Assembly (NCBI RefSeq): GCF_000378225.1
Contig: NZ_KB905143.1
Coordinates: 1-64,000 of the forward strand
DNA: 64,000 nt
Direction: 5' to 3'
Origin: Methylophilus methylotrophus DSM 46235 = ATCC 53528
GTDB taxonomy: Bacteria; Pseudomonadota; Gammaproteobacteria; Burkholderiales; Methylophilaceae
Positions 1 through 9,565 of this stretch are shown here, piece after piece. The position numbers were made by a program, and so were the translations under genes. Under the pieces are notes generated by a model that saw nothing but the letters and a program-made list of their open reading frames with translations, was not told where the DNA came from and searched no databases. Positions within the stretch are counted from its first letter, which is position 1. Each line of letters starts with the position of its first letter.

Positions 1-1172
<1,172 letters not shown>

Positions 1173-1296
1173 GATGTTTTTCCTTTATTAGTACTAAATA
1201 AAGCCAATAATATTGTTTTCACAAATTATGCGACGCGGATGACAGCACCCTTGCACGCGACTACTTATCAAGCCCCATATGCTTACAGAGCGAATC

Positions 1297-1371
<75 letters not shown>

Positions 1372-1391
1372 GTTATGCCTTTTGTTATTGT

Positions 1392-1467
1392 TGGAGCGGG
1401 CGACGAGGTTCGAACTCGCGACATCTTGCTTGGAAGGCAAGTGCTCTACCAACTGAGCTACACCCGC
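1392..1467 (-). tRNA. glyT: tRNA-Gly (anticodon TCC)
   Basis: A 76-nt minus-strand cloverleaf with acceptor arms GCGGGTG/CGCCCGC, anticodon loop CTTCCAA (TCC, reads GGA/GGG), T loop TTCGAAC and encoded CCA. It is the third tRNA of the tufB-type cluster. Confidence 0.97.
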
Positions 1468-1536
1468 ACTATGCAGAACACCCAAGGAAGGTTCTCACCG
1501 ACCCGCTTTACAGCAACACCTACAGGCAATCATTTT

Positions 1537-1621
1537 TGGTGGAGGGGGCTGGATTCGAACCAGCGTACTCAGAGAGAACGGATTTACAGTCCGTCGCCTT
1601 TAACCACTCGGCCACCCCTCC
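1537..1621 (-). tRNA. tyrU: tRNA-Tyr (anticodon GTA)
   Basis: An 85-nt class II tRNA with a long variable arm. The acceptor arms are GGAGGGG/CCCCTCC, the anticodon loop CTGTAAA gives anticodon GTA, and CCA is encoded. It is the second tRNA in the thr-tyr-gly-thr-tuf order. Confidence 0.97.
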
Positions 1622-1683
1622 AAAAAATCGACCGCGATTATCGCGGTTAATACTGCCGACGTCAATGTCAACATGCATTATTT

Positions 1684-1759
1684 TGGTGCCGGGTATCGGA
1701 ATCGAACTGATGACCTTCGCATTACAAGTGCGCTGCTCTACCAACTGAGCTAACCCGGC
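1684..1759 (-). tRNA. thrU: tRNA-Thr (anticodon TGT)
   Basis: A 76-nt minus-strand cloverleaf with acceptor arms GCCGGGT/ACCCGGC, anticodon loop CTTGTAA (TGT, reads ACA), and encoded CCA. It is the promoter-proximal tRNA of the operon; the mature 5' end lies about 17 nt after a candidate -10 box. Confidence 0.97.
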
Positions 1760-1775
1760 ATTTCAGGAAGGCGCA

Positions 1776-1802
1776 ACTATATCACTTTTTTCGGGAAGTG
1801 AT
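1776..1802 (-). promoter_or_regulatory. Candidate promoter of the tRNA-tuf operon with overlapping dyad
   Basis: On the minus strand a -10-like TATAGT (1776-1781) is followed by a GC-rich discriminator (TGCGCC) a few bases before the first tRNA, as is usual for stable-RNA promoters. No good -35 hexamer is seen 17 bp upstream. A 7-bp perfect inverted repeat (ATCACTT/AAGTGAT, 1781-1802) sits immediately upstream of and touching the -10. It could be an operator, or a weak terminator for sspB. Confidence 0.45.
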
Positions 1803-1898
1803 CCAGTGCTTTTAAGAATTTTTTTAATTTTTTGTTGAAAATATTGTCCAATTTGACGCTCCGCCATACCACCAACAGGACATTCTTATAACGCAGGC

Positions 1899-2312
1899 CT
1901 ATTTCACTACTTTAAGGTGCGACTTTTTGGCAGGCGACGGCTCTGGGGTTTCAATTGTCGGCAGAACATCGCGATCATTAGGTTCTGGCGCTTGCCCATC
2001 GGTCACCTCAAAGAACATGCCCTGACCATTCTCCCTGGCAAAAACACCTCCTACGCGATGGATGGGCACATAAATATGCTGTGCCACACCATTGAAGCGC
2101 GCAGAAAATACGACTGCATCGTTATCGATATGCAAGTCTTTCACTGCGGTGTAATTGACGTTGAGCACAATTTCACCATTCTTGACATAAGCCATGGGGA
2201 CACGCGTATGTGCATCGACCTTGACCAGCAAATGCGGGGTTAATCCATTATCAATACACCATTCATGAATGGCACGTATCAGGTAAGCAGTGGTTGGAAT
2301 CAATGAACTCAT
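1899..2312 (-). CDS. sspB: ClpXP protease specificity-enhancing factor SspB
   Basis: SspB is the cytosolic adaptor that delivers ssrA-tagged proteins from stalled ribosomes to ClpXP. The N-terminal SspB fold is recognisable (TTAYLIRAIHEW, GLTPHLLVKVDAHTRVP, VLNVNYTAVKDL, ARFNGVAQHIYVPIHRV). It is followed by a variable acidic/Pro-rich linker and the short C-terminal basic tail LKVVK, which in the family docks on the ClpX zinc domain. I chose the ATG at 2312 (137 residues) because AAGGAC then sits at a good distance and the protein aligns with the usual SspB start; an ATG two codons upstream (2318) is also possible. It follows sspA, the usual partner order. Confidence 0.9.
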   Translation of the reverse strand: MSSLIPTTAYLIRAIHEWCIDNGLTPHLLVKVDAHTRVPMAYVKNGEIVLNVNYTAVKDLHIDNDAVVFSARFNGVAQHIYVPIHRVGGVFARENGQGMFFEVTDGQAPEPNDRDVLPTIETPEPSPAKKSHLKVVK

Positions 2313-2324
2313 GGACATGTCCTT

Positions 2325-2354
2325 AAAAAAACAGCGCGAATATCATCCGCGCTG
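2325..2354 (-). terminator. Stem-loop with U-tract between sspA and sspB
   Basis: On the minus strand a CAGCGCG/CGCGCTG stem with a 9-nt loop is followed by seven T residues, an intrinsic-terminator layout. It lies inside the sspA-sspB gap, and the T-run leads directly into the AAGGAC ribosome binding site of sspB, so it is likely a partial terminator that lowers sspB relative to sspA. Confidence 0.65.
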
Positions 2355-2370
2355 CTTGTATGCCAAGGCG

Positions 2371-2970
2371 TTATTTACGCATCGCCTTTTCAGAAGGCGT
2401 CATCGCTTCTGCATACATCGGGCGGGAGAATAGTCTCTCTGCGTATTTCAACAATGGCGCTGCCTGGTTTGGCAACTCAATCCCATAATGTCCCAGGCGC
2501 CATAACAATGGCGTAATTGCCACATCAAGCATGGAGTACTCATCACCCATCAGGTAACTTTGTTTACCAAAAATCGGCACCAGTTGCGTCAAGTTATCAC
2601 GCACCACTTTACGCGCTTTGTCTGCAGTTTCCTCATCACTGGATTCAATATCCTTGATGTGGCTGAAGAGGTCTTTTTCAAAGTTGTAGAGGAACAGACG
2701 CGCACGTGCACGCATCACAGGATCCGCAGGCATCAATTGTGGATGCGGGAAACGCTCATCAATATACTCATTGATGATATTGGCTTCCGACAATACGAGG
2801 TCACGCTCAACCAGCACCGGCACTTCACCATATGGGTTCAAGATGGCAAGATCTTCGGTCTTATTGGTTAAGTCAACATCAATGACTTCAAAGTCCATCC
2901 CTTTTTCGAACAGTACGATACGGCAACGGTGACTGTAAGGATCTACGGTACCCGAATACAATCTCATCAT
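2371..2970 (-). CDS. sspA: Stringent starvation protein A (GST-fold, RNA polymerase-associated)
   Basis: SspA is a glutathione S-transferase-fold protein that binds RNA polymerase and helps acid and starvation responses in other proteobacteria. The 199 residues show the thioredoxin-like N-terminal domain (LYSGTVDPYSHRCRIVLFEK), the GEVPVL segment with the cis-Pro, then the all-helical GST-C domain (YSMLDVAITPLLWRL). The active-site pattern is not that of a classical transferase, as expected for SspA. A purine-rich GGGAA stretch lies 8 nt before the ATG at 2970. The gene is between petC and sspB, a common betaproteobacterial neighbourhood. Confidence 0.93.
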   Translation of the reverse strand: MMRLYSGTVDPYSHRCRIVLFEKGMDFEVIDVDLTNKTEDLAILNPYGEVPVLVERDLVLSEANIINEYIDERFPHPQLMPADPVMRARARLFLYNFEKDLFSHIKDIESSDEETADKARKVVRDNLTQLVPIFGKQSYLMGDEYSMLDVAITPLLWRLGHYGIELPNQAAPLLKYAERLFSRPMYAEAMTPSEKAMRK

Positions 2971-2986
2971 AATTTATTTTCCCTAT

Positions 2987-3020
2987 AAAAAAAGACACCA
3001 AGGCCTCACGCCTTGGTGTC
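2987..3020 (-). terminator. Rho-independent terminator after petC
   Basis: A perfect 10-bp stem GACACCAAGG/CCTTGGTGTC with a 7-nt loop, followed on the minus strand by seven T residues, 16 nt past the petC stop. It separates petABC from sspAB. Confidence 0.88.
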
Positions 3021-3035
3021 GGACTTGGGTTTCAA

Positions 3036-3746
3036 TTAGCGAATATCTTTCCAGTATTCCGCTTTAATTTTTTTAACCAAGACGAACAGCACAGACAGGA
3101 ACAGCAACACCACCACGCCAATCCACAAACGGGATTGTTTGGCTGGCTCAGCCATAAACGCCAAGAAGTTGGTCAAATCACCAACAAACTGGTCATACTC
3201 TTCAGGACTTAATTTACCAGCTTTCTCCAGTTTCAGTGTATGTGTTTCATGATCTAACACCTGGATGCCTTGCAACTCATACAACACGTGCGGCATGGCT
3301 ACCTTGTCAAATACCTGGTTGTTCCAGCCGGTAGGACGCGTGTCATCCTTGTAAAAACTACGCAGATAGGCATATACCCAATCGGCACCACGCGCACGCA
3401 CTTCAACGCTCAGGTCAGGTGGCGCAGCACCAAACCACTTTTTGGCATCTTTAGGATTCATGCTGACGCGCATGGTTTCCCCAACCTTTTCGCCGGCAAA
3501 CAGCAAGTTTTCCTTGATCTGTTTGTCGCTGAGGCCGATATCCTGCAAACGGTTATAACGCATGTAGTTTGCGCTATGGCAGTTTAAGCAGTAGTTTACG
3601 AAAATCTTAGCACCGCGCTGCAATGACGCCTTATCCGTCATTTTGATTGGCGCCTTGACGTCAATATGCACTTCGTTCGCCAAAGCAACGCCGGAGGCCA
3701 GCAATGCCAGGCTAGCAAATGCCTGAATAAACCATTTTTTCATCAT
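3036..3746 (-). CDS. petC: Ubiquinol-cytochrome c reductase, cytochrome c1
   Basis: Cytochrome c1 carries electrons from the Rieske protein of the bc1 complex to periplasmic cytochrome c. The 236-residue product begins MMKKWFIQAFASLALLASG, a cleavable signal peptide ending near ALA. The heme c site is CLNCH, and a C-terminal membrane anchor (LWIGVVVLLFLSVLFVLV) is followed by a basic tail. The start at 3746 overlaps the petB stop by four bases (ATGA), which indicates translational coupling. A longer open frame to 3881 exists, but it only overlaps petB in another frame and is not needed. Confidence 0.95.
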   Translation of the reverse strand: MMKKWFIQAFASLALLASGVALANEVHIDVKAPIKMTDKASLQRGAKIFVNYCLNCHSANYMRYNRLQDIGLSDKQIKENLLFAGEKVGETMRVSMNPKDAKKWFGAAPPDLSVEVRARGADWVYAYLRSFYKDDTRPTGWNNQVFDKVAMPHVLYELQGIQVLDHETHTLKLEKAGKLSPEEYDQFVGDLTNFLAFMAEPAKQSRLWIGVVVLLFLSVLFVLVKKIKAEYWKDIR

Positions 3747-5032
3747 TTGTATGTCACCCTTTCTGGCACTGGCTTGGTTTGGTCTTTTTTGGTGTACCAA
3801 GGCATCAACGCAAAGAATGCGAAGTACACAACGGCACAAATACGGGCAAGAACTGTCGCACGATCTGCGCGTCCCATCCACGGACCGAATTGTCCCCAGA
3901 CATCACCTGGCACTGTACCCAGGTAACCCAGAATGACAAAGCTAATCACAAATGCCGTTAACCAGCGCTTGTATAACTTGCCACGGTAACGGATAGATTT
4001 CACTGGGCTCTTGTCCAGCCATGGCAAGAAAGCAAACGCCACTACTGACAAGCCCATCGCGACTACTCCAGGGAACTGTGAAATACCGATAGGCGGTACT
4101 GCACGTAAGATGGAATAGTAAGGCGTGAAATACCAGACTGGCGCAATATGCGGTGGTGTTTTCAGCGGATCCGCCGGGATAAAGTTGTTCGCCTCAAGGA
4201 AATAACCACCCATTTCCGGCATAAAGAACACGATGGCAAAGAACACCATGAGGAAGGCCACCACACCCACCATATCTTTGACAGAGTAGTAAGGGTGGAA
4301 CGGAATACCATCTAATGGAATACCTGTTTCCTTGTCCTTATGCTTCTTGATTTCAACGCCATCAGGGTTGTTGGAACCCACCTCATGCAAGGCTACAATA
4401 TGCACTGCCACCAGACCCAACAAAACCAACGGCAAAGCAATCACGTGGAAAGCAAAGAAACGGTTCAATGTTGCATCCGACACCAGGTAGTCACCACGTA
4501 GCCATTCAGACAGATCAGGACCGATAAATGGCACGGTAGAGAACAGGTTCACAATCACCTGAGCACCCCAGTATGACATTTGGCCCCATGGCAGCAGGTA
4601 GCCGAAGAAAGCCTCGCCCATCAATACCAGGAAAATGCCTACGCCAAACAGCCAGATCAACTCACGCGGTGTACGGTATGACCCGTAAATCAGGCCACGG
4701 AACATATGCAGGTAGACCACCACAAAGAACATGGAAGCACCGGTAGAGTGCATATAACGGATAATGTTGCCACCAAATACATCACGCATAATGTATTCGA
4801 CCGAAGCAAACGCCAATTCGGCATCCGGCTTGTAGTTCATGGTCAGGAAAATGCCGGTGACAATCTGCAGCACCAGCACCAATAACGCCAACGAACCAAA
4901 GAAGTACCAGAAATTGAAGTTCTTAGGTGCGTAATACTCGGTAAGATGTCCTTTTATAGTACTGGTGAGTGGGAAACGGGAATCAATCCAGCCCAACAGA
5001 CCAGTCGTTTCTATTTTTCTTGTGTCCGCCAT
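3743..5032 (-). CDS. petB: Ubiquinol-cytochrome c reductase, cytochrome b
   Basis: Cytochrome b is the quinone-oxidising membrane subunit of the bc1 complex. The 429 residues give eight or more membrane helices. Heme-ligand histidine pairs are visible in RYMHSTGASMFFVVVYLHMF and in FFAFHVIALPLVLLGLVAVH. The Qo-site signature reads PVWYF rather than PEWY, so the Glu of the canonical motif is Val. To my knowledge this variant occurs in beta/gammaproteobacteria. GGGAG precedes the ATG at 5032, only two bases after the petA stop, so petABC is one operon. Confidence 0.96.
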   Translation of the reverse strand: MADTRKIETTGLLGWIDSRFPLTSTIKGHLTEYYAPKNFNFWYFFGSLALLVLVLQIVTGIFLTMNYKPDAELAFASVEYIMRDVFGGNIIRYMHSTGASMFFVVVYLHMFRGLIYGSYRTPRELIWLFGVGIFLVLMGEAFFGYLLPWGQMSYWGAQVIVNLFSTVPFIGPDLSEWLRGDYLVSDATLNRFFAFHVIALPLVLLGLVAVHIVALHEVGSNNPDGVEIKKHKDKETGIPLDGIPFHPYYSVKDMVGVVAFLMVFFAIVFFMPEMGGYFLEANNFIPADPLKTPPHIAPVWYFTPYYSILRAVPPIGISQFPGVVAMGLSVVAFAFLPWLDKSPVKSIRYRGKLYKRWLTAFVISFVILGYLGTVPGDVWGQFGPWMGRADRATVLARICAVVYFAFFALMPWYTKKDQTKPVPERVTYK

Positions 5033-5034
5033 GC

Positions 5035-5655
5035 TTAAGCTCCCGCTTTCTTGTCGTCGCCAACCAAAATAGTCGTTTCAGTGAGATATTGATGGGGTGG
5101 CACCACGAGATTGGTGGGCGCAGGAGATCCCTTCATGACGCGACCTGCCAAGTCAAACTTAGATCCATGACATGGACAGACAAAACCACCGTCCCAATCT
5201 GCCGTTATGGCAAAATTGTCATTCGGCGAGCAACCAAGATGGGTACAGGTCCCCAACATGATCGCAAATTCTGGTTTGATTGCCCGTGCGGGATTCTTGC
5301 AATATTCAGGCTGCTGCGGCACTTCTAGCTTAGGATCGGAAAGCTGATCATCATGCTTGGAAAGCTTGGCCAACATTTCCGGCGTGCGACGCACAATCCA
5401 TACCGGCTGACCGCGCCATTCGGCAGTCATTTTCTCGCCCGGCTTCAACTTGCTGATATCAATTTCTACTGGCGCACCTGCCGCTTTGGCACGCTCACTA
5501 GGCAGCATGCTACCTACAAACGGGACCGCTACAGCAGCAACACCCACAGCACCGGTGGCAGCCGTAGCCTTCACCAAAAAGTCGCGTTTTTGCAAATCCA
5601 CCTCAGATGGCTGGCAAAACGACAAACAGTTGTTGTCAATTTTGTTTTCTGACAT
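5035..5655 (-). CDS. petA: Ubiquinol-cytochrome c reductase, Rieske iron-sulfur subunit
   Basis: The Rieske 2Fe-2S protein of the bc1 complex. The cluster-binding motifs CTHLGC and CPCHGS hold the Cys and His ligands. The N-terminus has a Tat-like element (KRDFL) followed by a hydrophobic stretch ([17 protein letters not shown]), which acts as the membrane anchor in this family. I chose the ATG at 5655 (206 residues) because AAGGAAG lies just upstream and MSENKI fits the family; the frame is open to 5739, but that extension has no support. It is the first gene of petABC. Confidence 0.95.
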   Translation of the reverse strand: MSENKIDNNCLSFCQPSEVDLQKRDFLVKATAATGAVGVAAVAVPFVGSMLPSERAKAAGAPVEIDISKLKPGEKMTAEWRGQPVWIVRRTPEMLAKLSKHDDQLSDPKLEVPQQPEYCKNPARAIKPEFAIMLGTCTHLGCSPNDNFAITADWDGGFVCPCHGSKFDLAGRVMKGSPAPTNLVVPPHQYLTETTILVGDDKKAGA

Positions 5656-5771
5656 TGGCTTCCTTAATCTACCCTTTTGAGGTAACAGTGTGATCAAAAC
5701 TTCAGGCGCGATTATACATTTTTCGCATAAACAAGCCAAATATAATTCAATAAGTCATTGATATTTATCAA

Positions 5772-6518
5772 TTAAACTGGGTTATCCACCTCCACATAAA
5801 TATGCTCAATCCCATATTTCTCCGCCAGCCAATGTCCTAGCGCCTGCACTCCATAACGCTCAGTCGCGTGATGGCCTGCGCTGATATAAGCCGTATCCGT
5901 TTCACACACTGTGTGCCAGGTCTGCTCAGAGACTTCACCACTGACAAACAGATCCACGCCAGCATTGACTGCTTGTTGGATATACGACTGCGCCGCTCCT
6001 GTACACCAAGCCACTGTTTGTACCGGCTTTTGAGGATTGCCGAGTATTTGCGCTGAACGCCCAAGTTTCCGACTGACATGATCACCCACCTGGCTCAGCG
6101 CCATCGGTTGTGGGAACTCCGCTACTGGCAGCATATTTTTATCATCCAGGTAACGCACGATGGGCCACTCAAGCACTTTGCCGAGTTGTACGTTATTCCC
6201 AACTTCAGCATGCGCATCCAGCGGCAAATGGTAGGCAAGCAAGCTCAGATCATAGGTCAGCAAGCGCTTGAGACGATTGCGCTTGAGCCCAGTGACCTCA
6301 GGGGCTTCACCACGCCAGAAATAGCCATGATGCACAAGAACGGCATCCGCATCCGCCTCAATTGCCGCTTCAATCAGGGCCTGGCTGGCCGTCACACCAC
6401 TGACAATGCGCCGCACTTGCGGCCGACCTTCGACTTGCAATCCATTCGGGCAATAATCCTGAAATTTTCCAACTTGTAAAAAATTGGCCAATTCCGCGAC
6501 AAGAAGATTCAATTCCAT
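5772..6518 (-). CDS. Nif3-like dinuclear metal centre protein (DUF34)
   Basis: A 248-residue member of the conserved Nif3/YbgI family, which forms toroidal hexamers with a two-metal site. Annotation as GTP cyclohydrolase 1 type 2 homologue is common but the function is unsettled. Family features seen are CPNGLQVEGRP near the N-terminus, the metal-ligand motif VLVHHGYFW, the SLLAYHLPLDAH segment, and C-terminal SAGHHATERYGVQALG. It is divergent from the DegS-like protease gene (54 nt between starts) and is followed by petA in the same direction about 115 nt later. Only a weak ribosome binding site (GAG) is seen. Confidence 0.9.
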   Translation of the reverse strand: MELNLLVAELANFLQVGKFQDYCPNGLQVEGRPQVRRIVSGVTASQALIEAAIEADADAVLVHHGYFWRGEAPEVTGLKRNRLKRLLTYDLSLLAYHLPLDAHAEVGNNVQLGKVLEWPIVRYLDDKNMLPVAEFPQPMALSQVGDHVSRKLGRSAQILGNPQKPVQTVAWCTGAAQSYIQQAVNAGVDLFVSGEVSEQTWHTVCETDTAYISAGHHATERYGVQALGHWLAEKYGIEHIYVEVDNPV

Positions 6519-6573
6519 CTCAGACTCTCATATATACTAGTGATTTGTTAAGACTCATTTTACTTTTGCAATT

Positions 6574-7731
6574 ATGCGATACCTTTGGACTATCTTCTCA
6601 CAAGCCGTCACCGTTTGTTTGGGCGTTTTGTTTGTCTTAAAATTATTTTATCCAAACATTCTCACCCAACCCGGTAACAAAACACTGGTCATCAAGGAAA
6701 CGGCGGCCAACAATAGCACGGTAATCGCCAAAACCGGCTATCGCACCGCGGTGAGCAAAGCCATGCCTTCAGTGGTGAACATTTTCACGACAGCACGCAT
6801 CAGCCAGGATCCGCATCATGCTTTGAAAAGTGACCCGTTGTTTCGCCATTTTTTTGGTGACGAGATGGAAGAGGAGGATGAGCAACCTGAAAACAGCCTG
6901 GGAAGCGGCGTGATTGTCAGCGCCGACGGTCTGATTCTGACCAACAATCACGTCATCAGCTCAGCTGACCAGATCGAAGTGGCGCTTAGCGATGGCAGTA
7001 AATCCTCTGCCACGGTGGTAGGTACCGATCCGGATACCGATTTAGCGGTGCTTAAAATAAATCGCAAAAAACTGCCAGCCATCACCTTCAGCAACAGTGA
7101 CCAGATGAAGGTAGGTGATGTCGTTCTGGCGATTGGCAACCCGTTTGGTGTCGGCCAAACCGTGACTCAGGGCATCATCAGTGCATTGGGGCGCAATCAC
7201 CTTGGCATCAATACTTTTGAGAACTTCATTCAAACAGATGCCTCAATCAACCCCGGCAATTCCGGTGGCGCGCTCATAGACGTCAACGGCAACCTGATCG
7301 GCATCAACAGCGCCATTTATTCACGCAATGGAGGTAGTATGGGTATAGGCTTTGCCATCCCGGTCAGCATTGCCAAACAGGTCATGGAGCAAATTACATT
7401 TAATGGTTCGGTGACACGTGGCTGGATAGGGATCGAGGCCCAAGATATTACGCCAGAGCTGGCAGAGTCCTTTAACTTGAAAACAGCGAACGGGTCCCTG
7501 ATTGCCGGCGTCCTGTTGGATAGCCCGGCTGACAAGGCAGGTTTACGTCCAGGCGATATCTTGGTGGGCATTGACGACAAACCAGTGGCAGATAGTCAAT
7601 CTATGCTCAATATTATTGCCATGCTTAAACCAGGCGACAAAGCAACCTTGTCCATCATACGTGCGGGCAAAAAAGTCAATATTGCACTGGTAGTTGGCAA
7701 GCGCCCACTCCCAAGCAAACTACCGCAATAG
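6574..7731 (+). CDS. DegS/DegQ-type periplasmic serine protease with one PDZ domain
   Basis: A 385-residue HtrA-family serine protease. An uncleaved N-terminal membrane anchor (QAVTVCLGVLFVLKLF) is followed by the trypsin-like domain with catalytic His in TNNHVISS, Asp in DPDTDLAVLKI and Ser in NPGNSGGALIDVNG. A single PDZ domain follows (residues about 285-380, SPADKAGLRPGDILVGIDDK). One PDZ plus an N-anchor is the DegS/AlgW layout, whose members cut anti-sigma factors, but the target here is unknown. The stop abuts the tatC stop with no spacing (convergent genes), an arrangement often seen next to tatABC in betaproteobacteria. Confidence 0.92.
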   Translation: MRYLWTIFSQAVTVCLGVLFVLKLFYPNILTQPGNKTLVIKETAANNSTVIAKTGYRTAVSKAMPSVVNIFTTARISQDPHHALKSDPLFRHFFGDEMEEEDEQPENSLGSGVIVSADGLILTNNHVISSADQIEVALSDGSKSSATVVGTDPDTDLAVLKINRKKLPAITFSNSDQMKVGDVVLAIGNPFGVGQTVTQGIISALGRNHLGINTFENFIQTDASINPGNSGGALIDVNGNLIGINSAIYSRNGGSMGIGFAIPVSIAKQVMEQITFNGSVTRGWIGIEAQDITPELAESFNLKTANGSLIAGVLLDSPADKAGLRPGDILVGIDDKPVADSQSMLNIIAMLKPGDKATLSIIRAGKKVNIALVVGKRPLPSKLPQ

Positions 7732-8469
7732 TTAGCTTGTCGTAGAATCTCTGGCTGGCGTCTGCGGCAGCCAGCGCACCACCAGCAGGCCAAGCTCGTA
7801 AAGCAACCACAGCGGTACCGCCAGCATACATTGCGACACGATATCGGGTGGCGTGAAAATCGCCCCCAAGACAAAAGCGCCGACAATCACGTAAGAGCGT
7901 GACTCCTTTAATTGGTCCAAGGTCACCCACCCCATCAGCGCCATCAGCACAACGGCAACAGGCACTTCAAACGCAAAGCCAAAGGCAACAAACAAGCCAA
8001 TGACAAAATTCAGGTATTCTGCAATATCGGTCATGACAGCAACACCTTGCGGCGCACTGCCAACCAAGAAGCCGAATACGACAGGAAACACGACAAAATA
8101 GGCAAAAGCCATACCAACAAAAAACAAGACCATCGCCGCCGCCAGTAAAGGTCGGATCAGGCGTTTTTCATGCGCGTACAACCCTGGCGCAATAAAGGCC
8201 CAGCATTGGTAAATCATCCATGGTAATGCGACCAGAAAGGCCGTCAGCATGGTCACTTTCATGGGCACAAAAAAAGGCGTCGTCACTGCAGTGGCAATCA
8301 TTTGTGCACCTTGGGGCAACTTACTCAATAACGGCGCTGCCATCAGGCTATAAAGTTTGTCGGCAAACGGAAACAAGGCCACAAACACTACCAGCCAACC
8401 GATGATTGCACGTAGCAAGCGGTTGCGCAATTCAATCAGGTGTGAAATAAAACTTTCGGTAGGCGTCAT
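7732..8469 (-). CDS. tatC: Sec-independent protein translocase TatC
   Basis: TatC is the six-helix membrane receptor for twin-arginine signal peptides. The 245-residue product begins with the conserved cytoplasmic ESFISHLIELRNRLLRA and contains the conserved periplasmic and loop segments (FFVPMKVTMLTAFLVALP, YQCWAFIAPGLYAHEKR), with strongly hydrophobic stretches in between. It is the last gene of tatABC. Likely clients in the window are the Rieske protein (KRDFL) and the multicopper oxidase (RRGFFRLAG). Confidence 0.97.
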   Translation of the reverse strand: MTPTESFISHLIELRNRLLRAIIGWLVVFVALFPFADKLYSLMAAPLLSKLPQGAQMIATAVTTPFFVPMKVTMLTAFLVALPWMIYQCWAFIAPGLYAHEKRLIRPLLAAAMVLFFVGMAFAYFVVFPVVFGFLVGSAPQGVAVMTDIAEYLNFVIGLFVAFGFAFEVPVAVVLMALMGWVTLDQLKESRSYVIVGAFVLGAIFTPPDIVSQCMLAVPLWLLYELGLLVVRWLPQTPARDSTTS

Positions 8470-8492
8470 GATGAGCGGAATTTCGTAAACGC

Positions 8493-9014
8493 TTAAGCAA
8501 GCGGTTTTTGTTCAGAGTCAGAATCGGCTACATCTTCTCTTTTAACTGTTTTACGTGGTCGGCGCGGTTTCTTTTGCACAGGGATAGGTGCCGCTGAAAA
8601 CAGCTCAGCTTGTGGATCACCAGACTTGGCGATTGATTGTTTGGTAGAAATGGACTCTGCTTCAGAAGACTGCTCAACAACTGAATGCGTTTCACGTTGG
8701 CGCGGTTTACGCGGCTTTTTAACCTTCACAGGGTCTGCCACAACCTCATCTGCAGCCGGTGTTGTGGGAAAAATACTTTGTTCAATTTCCGTATAACCTT
8801 GATGCAAACTGGATTGCACTTCCTGCTGCAGTGTTTGCAATTCAGCAAAACGTGCTTCGCGGTTTACTTCGTCTTTCACTTGCGAGACAAAACGTTGCAA
8901 CCGGCCAAAAAAAGCGCCCGCGGTGCGGGCGACTTTTGGTAATTTTTCCGGCCCGATCACCACGAGAGCGATAAAAGCAATCACCATCAACTCTGAAAAT
9001 GAAATATCAAACAC
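8493..9014 (-). CDS. tatB: Sec-independent protein translocase TatB
   Basis: TatB helps TatC bind Tat substrates. The N-terminal MFDISFSELMVIAFIALVVI membrane helix, the GPEKLP hinge and an amphipathic helix (ARTAGAFFGRLQRFVSQVKD) are canonical. The C-terminal ~90 residues are charged and low-complexity (KPRKPRQR, KKPRRPRKTVKRED) and probably disordered. The 173 residues are in the normal range. It lies between tatA and tatC. Confidence 0.95.
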   Translation of the reverse strand: MFDISFSELMVIAFIALVVIGPEKLPKVARTAGAFFGRLQRFVSQVKDEVNREARFAELQTLQQEVQSSLHQGYTEIEQSIFPTTPAADEVVADPVKVKKPRKPRQRETHSVVEQSSEAESISTKQSIAKSGDPQAELFSAAPIPVQKKPRRPRKTVKREDVADSDSEQKPLA

Positions 9015-9027
9015 GGCGCGTCAGCGT

Positions 9028-9210
9028 TTACTTGCTTTTGTCAGAAATCTCTTCAGGCTTGGAGGCATCCTTACCTTCATTCATTGCCTTTTTGAACTCA
9101 TTAACCGCTCCGCCGACGTCGCCACCGATATTACGTAGCTTTTTGGTACCGAATACAAGTACCACAATCAGCAAGACAATCAGCCAATGCCACAAACTAA
9201 ATGAACCCAT
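9028..9210 (-). CDS. tatA: Sec-independent protein translocase TatA
   Basis: TatA oligomers form the twin-arginine transport pore. The 60-residue product [43 protein letters not shown] shows the single membrane helix, the FGTKKL hinge and the amphipathic helix, with an acidic/Lys tail. I chose the ATG at 9210 because AAAGGAG precedes it; the open frame extends 33 codons upstream into the hinT region without support. Confidence 0.95.
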   Translation of the reverse strand: MGSFSLWHWLIVLLIVVLVFGTKKLRNIGGDVGGAVNEFKKAMNEGKDASKPEEISDKSK

Positions 9211-9235
9211 TGCAATCTCCTTTATCTTGCTAGTA

Positions 9236-9565
9236 TCAGGCGGCAGGTCCGCCACCAAACACATGCAGATGAATATGAAACACTTCCTGGCCGCCTTCGC
9301 GACCAACATTCATGACGGTCTTGTAACCCGTCAAGCCTTGCTCAGCGGCTAACTGGGCAGCAAGCAACATCATTTTCCCCAACAAAGCCTGATGTTCAGC
9401 CGTGCAGTCTTTCAGCGTTTCTATATGCGCCTTGGGCACAATTAAAAAATGCACCTTGGCTAATGGACGGATGTCGTGAAACACGATGACATCGTCATCT
9501 TCATATAACGTTTTTGACGGAATGTTACCTGCAACGATTTTGCAAAAAATACAGTCTGCACTCAT
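9236..9565 (-). CDS. hinT: HIT-family nucleotide hydrolase (HinT-like)
   Basis: A 109-residue histidine-triad protein, an HINT-type purine nucleoside phosphoramidase. The start [14 protein letters not shown] includes two cysteines, [20 protein letters not shown] is the nucleotide-binding core, and HIHLHVFGG is the triad motif with the catalytic His. It overlaps the hisE stop by four bases, so it is co-translated at the end of the his operon, a common betaproteobacterial order (his-hit-tat). Confidence 0.94.
   Translation of the reverse strand: MSADCIFCKIVAGNIPSKTLYEDDDVIVFHDIRPLAKVHFLIVPKAHIETLKDCTAEHQALLGKMMLLAAQLAAEQGLTGYKTVMNVGREGGQEVFHIHLHVFGGGPAA

Noticed and set aside
3036-3881. Longer petC start at 3881
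   Set aside because: The extension overlaps petB in another frame; the signal peptide and the ATGA overlap fix the start at 3746.
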